Below, piece by piece: positions 57,990 through 64,000 of a stretch of 64,000 bases of DNA. A model generated the notes under the pieces. The model saw nothing but the letters and a program-made list of their open reading frames with translations. It was not told the origin of the DNA and searched no databases. This stretch comes from Isoetes taiwanensis. Taxonomy: Eukaryota; Streptophyta; Lycopodiopsida; Isoetales; Isoetaceae. The position numbers and the translations under genes are program-made. Numbering within the stretch: position 1 is the stretch's first letter; each line of letters opens with the position of its first letter. The stretch covers positions 15,129,928-15,193,927 of the forward strand of contig JAJEKV010000028.1 in assembly GCA_021234155.1 (NCBI GenBank), given 5' to 3'.

Positions 57990-60900
57990 TGCTTAGGGCA
58001 AGTTATCCGTTTACTTGAAAAAATAAATAATAGAAATGTTATTGTTCTTGTTGACTCACGGGAATCTTGGCAATTTCATTTCTGCAGACTTAATACAAGA
58101 ACTAAACATGGAATTGGTTCAAGTGGCACCATCTGAAAATTGAGGCGGAAAGGCGGAAAAGCGGGTTCGACATTGGAACCGGGGGTGGTGGTGTGCACTT
58201 GACCATTGGGGATTATGAGGAAACAATGAGTTTTGACTTAGCAAAAGCCCGGCCAGATTGATGTGATGCTTGGGTATCAAATGGCTTCAAATGGTTAATC
58301 CTCCTATTGATTGGAAAAAACACTTGTTAGTTATTTCTAAAGGAGGGAAGGAAATTACCCTTCGGGGTACTCCTTATGTAGTTTTCCCCAAGTTAATACT
58401 TGGCTATGCAAGCCAAATGTTGTTTTAGTTCCAACATTAATGAAAAATATCTTGTCTATGTTCTTGACTCCCCATAGATTCAAAGCAAATAAATGCTATG
58501 GACAAGGATGACAAGCTTGAGAGTTTGCTTAATGAATATAGGGATGTGTTCAGGAAGAACTCCGGAAGGAGTACCATTAAGAGAAATCTCCCATGAGATA
58601 GATTTGGAACCGGGGAACTAAGCCCGGTGGCAGGCGCCATATAGACTTAGCCCTCTGGAGCAAGAAGAAGTCAAAAGACAAATTCAAAATTGCTCCAAAA
58701 GGGTTTCATAAGGCCTAACAAGTCACCATTTGGGGCGCTTTGTCATCCTTGTAAAGAAAAGGATGGGAACATGTGCATGTGTATCGATTATAGGGCTTTG
58801 AATAAAGCCACTATTAAAGATAAGCTACCCCATGCCTAGAATTGATGATATCATGGATCGATTAGTGGGAGCAAAATATTTCTCCAAGATCGACCTAAAA
58901 GTGGATATCATCAAATTAGCATTAGGGAAGGGGATGAACCCAAAAGCGGCCTTCCGGACCAACCAAGGGCATTTTTGAATTTGTGGTCATGCCCTTTGGA
59001 TTAACAAATGCCCCAGCCACGTTTATGCGGCTAATGAATCTTTTGTCTTTCAAGGATATTTAGACAAATTTATCCAAATATTCTGGAAGATATCTGATTT
59101 ACTCAAGGAGTAAGGAGGAGCATTTGGAACACTTGGAAAAGGTATTGATGATGCCCGGGAGCACAAACTTTATGCCAAAATCTCCAAATATGAATTCCTA
59201 AAGCGAGGAAGTAGCATACCTCGGACATATAGTCTCGGAGAAGGACTTAGCCCGGATCGAGACAAAGTACGAGCCATAAAAGAATGGCGAACTTATAGAT
59301 GTTCCGGATGTAAAGGCGTTTTCTAGGTTTAGCCACTTATTATAGGAAATTCATTCCAAAGTTTTCAAAGGTGGCTACCCCCTTACGAGACCTACTTAAG
59401 AAAGGTCAACCCTTTGTATGGGGAAAGGAACAAAAAGATAGCCTTTGAGCGAATCAAGGGTTTACTTTCAAGTGAACCAATTCTACAAATTCAGTTTAAA
59501 TTTGCCCTTTGAAGTTTACGGATGCATGTGGACAAGCTCGGGGGCAGTTCTAATGCAACAAGGGCATGTTGTGGCTTATGAGTTAGCAAATTAAACCCGG
59601 CGAGAAAAAATTATGCCACATATGAACAAGAGTTATTGGCTATAGTTCATGCCTTAAAAACTTGGCGGCATTACTTAAGGTCGGGGACCAATAGAGAGCC
59701 CGCATAAGTTTATTGTGTTCAGCGATCATAAACCATTGAAATTTCTGCAAAGTCAAGCGAGAAATAAGTCCCGGACAAGCCTTGTTGGTTAGATTTCTTA
59801 CATGAGTTTCACTTGAAATTGACACACCCACAGGAAAGATAACCCGATTCGCGGATGCACTTTCGAGAATCAAATACATTAATGGGATGGCATCTCTAGA
59901 ATGGGATAAACTTCCAACAAATCGAGGGGATTTGTATGAGAAGGATCAAGATCTAACCAAAAGAAAGGTTCTCTCTGGGCCTTAAAATGATGATTTATGG
60001 TTCTATAAGGGGGCGCATTTATGTTCCCTTAGTAGAGAATCTTAGGAAGGAGATTACATATGAATTCCATAATACCCATAAGCGGGGGCACGGGGAGGAG
60101 TGGAAGACATACGAATTGATTAAAAAACAATTCTTTTGGCCTGGTATGAAACAAGATGTAAAATCTTATGTATCACAGTGCCCGGTATGTTAGGCGGTAA
60201 AAACGGATCATGGCAAAATGCCAGGACTATTACAACCGTTGCTTATACCTTTGGAAAGATGGGAATGCATAAGTATGGATTTCATAGTTGCACTCCCACG
60301 TTCCAATCGACAACACACTCAAGTGCTAGTGATGGTCGATTGTCTAACAAAGTATGCAAAGTTCTTAGCATTACGGGGTGATGCTACTGGACAGGATGTG
60401 GCCAAAGAGTACCTATGGGTTGTGTACCCTGTGTTTGGTCTGCCACGAAGAATTGTGAGCGATCGAGACTCCAAATTCACAGGGCACTTTTGGAAAGATT
60501 TCATGAGAGGGCTGGGAGTAAGCCTCAGTATGAGTAGTGGAAACCACCCTCACTGATGGACAAACCGAACAAATTAACATGATCCTGGAGGATATGTTAA
60601 GAAGTTTTGTGTTTGAAAAACAGTCCAAGTGGGAGGAATATTTGCCCTTTGTGGAGTTCGCTTACAACAATGCATACCATACAGGAACCAAAATGAGCCC
60701 CTTTATGGCAATGACAGGTAGAAACCCAAGGTCATATACTGGGACTAACCAAGCCTTGAAAACTGATGCGGCTATCCATATGTTGGAAGATATGCAAGCC
60801 ATATTGTATCAGTGTAGGGCCAACCTAAAGAAAGCTCAAGATCGAGCCAGACTAAATGCCAACAAACATCGTCGAGAGGTAACCTTCAAGGAAGGTGAGT

Positions 60901-61315
60901 ATGCCTTCTTACAAATAGTCTACCCCTCGGCACTCAAGGTTGGGACCTTGAAGCCACTAGTCAAGGGAAAGATTCCTTCAAAGTGTTAAGAAGGATCAAT
61001 GAGACAGCATATGAGTTGGAGCTCCCAGATGGAATAGGAGTGCATCCTGTATTCCATGTAAGCCAACTCAAGAAAGCAATATTGTCCACGGACAATGTGA
61101 TTGCTCCAGCGACAATACCCCTAGCCCTTAGCTCTGAGGTAACTCCTGAGGCGATTCTAGACACTCGCATTCGGAAGCTGCGCAATAGAAATGTTGCAGA
61201 ATACTTGATCTTGTGGCGAGGTCAATCACTCTCCGAGGCCACATGGGAGAGTGAAGAGTATGTGCAGCAAAATCCTCATCTGACCCAGAACCCGTGGAGG
61301 CCACGAAAAGATTAG
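57990..61315 (+). pseudogene. Second chromovirus pol with C-terminal chromodomain
   Basis: Pieces in order: protease near 58045 (VLVDS, then a shift; ADLIQELN-like further on); RT with [20 protein letters not shown] and VVMPFGLTNAPATFMRLMN, while the FLDDILIYS motif is scrambled near 59080; RNase H near 59510-59880 ending FADALSRIK; integrase zinc finger ending FFWPGMKQDVKSYVSQCPVC; core DFIVALPRSN, VDCLTKYAKF and MILEDMLRSFVFEKQSKWEE; HPVFHVSQLKKA; chromodomain EYLILWRGQSLSEATWESEE (about 61199-61258). The stop is at 61312-61314. Integrase onward is nearly open (59987-61315), while RT and RNase H carry many shifts. Confidence 0.88.
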
Positions 61316-61320
61316 AAGGG

Positions 61321-62988
61321 TGTGACGTTCCACATATTTATACGCCTATTTAGGTATAAATACATGACACGTCACTATGAATAATTAATGGCACATTAAT
61401 TATTCATAAGCTAAGATTAGCTATGTTAATAATTAAATTATAAAGGTGGAAACCTAACCCAAAACCCTAATTCGAATTTAGGGCTTATCCTAATATTAAA
61501 AAGGGCTAAAATACCAAATTAGCTAATATTAACCAACCTAAAGTCGCCACCTAGCCCAAATCAATTGGGCAAGGCGAGGAGTTCAATTTGGGACACCCAA
61601 ATTGGGGTTGCCTGGTTTGCCCCAATTCGGGTTGGGGCAATTGGAATGGAGGAGGAGATCTTTGCTGAACCCTGAGATGCTATTCGACCCTGTTCCAGCC
61701 AGAAGGATGGCGACCTAGAGGGATAGTGGAGCTAGCTATGGTTCCGGTTAGTACATAGTTAGCTTAGTTGTGATTCTAGTAGGTTAGCGCCTCTGTTAGG
61801 CTTCTTTGTTGATCTATAGCGTAGCGCCTCTCTGTGGTGTGTTCTCTCTCTGTTTTCTCTGTGGTTTACCTATTAGGCTAACCCTTGATTGATATGGTGA
61901 GTATTATTATCTCTAGATCTGCTCTAGTTCTGTATTTACTTGGAATGGATGGATTTGTAGTTCTTTGTTTGACTAGACTTCTGGAGATGGGGGATTACAG
62001 GGGGGTAGAGACCTCTGAGCCATGTTGGTAGTATGCTCCTAGATAGAACCCTGTATTATTCCCAATAGATGCGGCCTGTGCACAAGAGACCACCAAGTCG
62101 TGGATGCTATGGAATTGCTTAGCACCCCGGAGAAGGGACCACGGTGGTGAAGTGGGGTGGGGTCTTGCCGCGAACATACAAGGCTCACAGGACTCCCTCT
62201 GATGGGCTAGGCCTGATGGCGGTCCGCGTGAGGGCGGGTATGGAATCCCGACACTCCCAGGGTGCGAGAGGTGTGACCCGTATGGGGCATCACGTACTTT
62301 GAGTAGATTTAGGGTGAGTAAATTGGGGTATGGATCGCGGGGGTGCGCTGATGCGGCGTATTCTCTAGCTCACCCATGGAACGTGATCACGGAAGGGACA
62401 CTTCCACGACCCGCCTCATCGGACCGGGGGCTTCATGAACCCTGGGTAGGCTCGAAGGGTGATACCTTGAGTCTGCGTCTCCGGAAGGCTATAGTGATGC
62501 CATAGCATGATTAGACTCATCGCAAAAGTGTGCCGCGGGGAGGATGGAGTGGACAACCCTAGCCCTTTGTTCTATGCCAGATAGCGCCCGGGTTATACCT
62601 CACGTCACGTTGATCTCTTGAGACCGAGCCGTCGATCCATCCTCACGCGAGTGCGAACGGGGTAGAGCACGGGGTTTGGGGTGTTTTCCTTAGGATTAGA
62701 TGCATATTCTTTCGCCGTTAGTACTTGGATGGATGTGCCACCCTTAAGGTGGTGGTTATTTATATATGATTTATGTTGTGTGCTAACATGTATTCAACTT
62801 CCGCAACTTAGGAGTCCCATTGAAGGCGTGGGCGAATGACACCTCCGTGTCCTTCACCCGGGCATCTCTCTGAGGATGGTCGAGTTAGGCGGAGGGCCCC
62901 TGCTCATGGTGAGCTGATTGCCATGGGAGGGAAGTCCACAGCATATGTATCGTCCGGGCCCCGTATATGTTGAGGGGAGGCGTCCGCA
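61321..62988 (+). repeat. LARD2 5' LTR
   Basis: It begins TGTGACGTTCCACATATTTA and ends CGTCCGCA (expected CGTCACA), 1668 bp. Similar to both LARD1 LTRs, with an altered region at about 61600-61760. Confidence 0.88.
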
Positions 62989-62989
62989 G

Positions 62990-63030
62990 TGGTATCGAGC
63001 CATGATTTTGGTTGGCCGGAATCATAGCCC
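62990..63030 (+). promoter_or_regulatory. LARD2 primer-binding site and stem-loop
   Basis: TGGTATCGAGCC lacks one A of TGGTATCAGAGCC. It is followed by ATGATTTTGG...GGAATCAT, a stem in the same place as in the other family members but with different paired bases. Confidence 0.75.
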
Positions 63031-63424
63031 GACAAATCTTTAACCACGTTAGTTGATAGTTGAGTGGGAGTTTAAGCTAGTTGGGCCTTAACTTTTTGGT
63101 GATTTAGTTTTTGTGCTAGGTGGATGTAATAAATTGTGAGTTTTAGGAAGTTTAAGGCGATTTTGGAGGGAAAACGTTGTGACTGGAGGACCCAAGTTTA
63201 GATGGGCCATAACTTTTTGTAGATAGCTCAGATGAAGGCGAAAATGGTTCCAATGGATCGGGCACCTCCCAAATACCCTAGGGGGCTTGCGTTTTTCCAG
63301 AGATTCGAAATGGCAACACCAAGGCGAAAAGTCCAAAGGGGCACTGCTGTCGGATAGGGTGTTTGTTTCGAAAAGTTATTAGCGTATAAGCATGCTAACG
63401 GTATACCATCCATTATAAAAATCT

Positions 63425-63700
63425 GCGTCCGTTTTTTAAAAAAAAAAAAAAAAAAAAAGTCTTCTCTTTTCTGCCCCCGTTTTGAACCCGTGACCAACTT
63501 CCAACCCAACACTCTTTCCATCTTGCCAACTATCTTTATGTAGTATATATAAGTTCTTCTTTATTATACATATCTAATGTTCTGTTTGTCCAGTTAGCAG
63601 TTCTTTTACGAAAAAGGTACATCATGGGATTGAACCCCTGACCTTCTACACCCAAGCCAACACCTTTACCAATAAGCTAACTTCTTTCCTAAAAGAATAT
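63425..63700 (-). repeat. A run and tRNA-like units of LARD2
   Basis: A run of about 20 A near 63439-63458 is followed by two B-box-like units on minus (63480-63510 and 63625-63690, GGGGTTCAATCCC), matching 14230-14665 of LARD1. Confidence 0.6.
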
Positions 63701-63792
63701 AACCCGCTTTCTAATATTTATAGTGCATCTATTCCATACTTAAATTAGAGGCGTGCCTTTGGTAAACCCACGTTGTGGAGGCAACGACTCCA

Positions 63793-63960
63793 CCGGAGCA
63801 AGCTCTCTCCGCCATAGCCGCCGGAGCAAGCTCTTCTCGCCATAGCCGCCGGAGCAAGCTCTCTCCGCCATAGCTGCCGGAGCAAGCTCTTCTCGCCATA
63901 GCCGCCGGAGCAAGCTCTCTCGTCATAGCCGCCGGAGTAAGCAGTCTTGCCATAGCCATG
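63793..63960. repeat. Minisatellite, about 28-bp unit, 6 copies
   Basis: CCGGAGCAAGCTCTCTCCGC then CATAGCCG, alternating with a TTCTCGC variant, in about six units. LARD1 has three. Confidence 0.85.
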
Positions 63961-64000
63961 GGAGTCGACCTCTCTCTGCCATAGTCAACCGGATAACTGT

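Larger units (their letters stand above)
61321..64000 (+). mobile_element. LARD2, 5' part, running off the window
   Basis: It belongs to the same family as LARD1: LTR, primer site, A run, tRNA-like units and minisatellite in the same order. It starts 6 bp after the pol stop of the second chromovirus, so it inserted at or replaced that element's 3' end. The 3' LTR is outside the window. Confidence 0.88.

Noticed and set aside
56116-61320. The second chromovirus and the LARD LTR at 61321 as one element
   Set aside because: The 5' LTR end (TGTTACA) and primer-site variant differ from the LARD LTR end and its primer site, and the usual AAGGTGGGGAGAA tract is missing before 61321.

Overview
The window is nuclear DNA from a land plant with a large, repeat-rich genome. 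The signs are a plant G-type lectin receptor kinase, copia and chromodomain gypsy retrotransposons primed from initiator tRNA-Met, plant-type LINE tails and repeated nesting of elements. I cannot name the species. Almost nothing here is a working host gene. The host sequence I can support is a lectin receptor kinase that is now a pseudogene (1612-4367, minus), a SWIM zinc-finger fragment (4927-5244, plus) and a weak LRR remnant (45120-45250, plus).

Layout. 1-11256: a miniature LTR element, the broken kinase with a 322-bp DNA transposon inside it, the SWIM fragment, tandem repeats, a truncated LINE and unassigned DNA. 11257-41100: a nest. A minus-strand LINE ORF1 is cut twice, 35 bp apart. The first cut holds a 10.5-kb non-coding LTR element (LARD1, 12111-22601, duplication GTGGC). 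The second holds a copia element (22646-40689, duplication CGCTC). The copia in turn contains a 13.4-kb chromovirus (27074-40442). 41100-46700: fragments of LTRs, LINE reverse transcriptase and CACTA-like ends. 46707-54396: a 7.7-kb DNA transposon with 29-bp terminal inverted repeats and a 4-bp TACA duplication. It carries a decayed DDE-like transposase (plus strand) and an FCP1-like HAD gene (minus strand) that converge. 56116-61315: a second, decayed chromovirus. 61321 to the end: the start of a second LARD.

Two systems stand out. First, the nested chromovirus has an extra ORF ahead of gag (36643-37850, minus). It opens with the first eight residues of histone H3 (MARTKQTA), runs through a long charged segment and ends in a recognisable H3 histone fold. 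The same element ends its polyprotein with a chromodomain. Hairpin repeats sit before the histone-like ORF (three copies) and before the next ORF (one copy). Second, the 7.7-kb element and the 322-bp insertion in the kinase share a terminal motif (GGGTRAAAGYATGCT) and 4-bp target duplications, so they look like an autonomous/MITE pair of a superfamily I cannot name. Removing the MITE and one TGAT exactly restores the kinase reading frame.

Caution. Many ORFs are frameshifted. The chromovirus lies inside the copia and so must be younger, yet its two LTRs differ far more than the copia LTRs (one difference in 198 bp). The differences are small indel patches at CG and CHG sites. Part of the apparent decay may therefore be assembly error at methylated cytosines.
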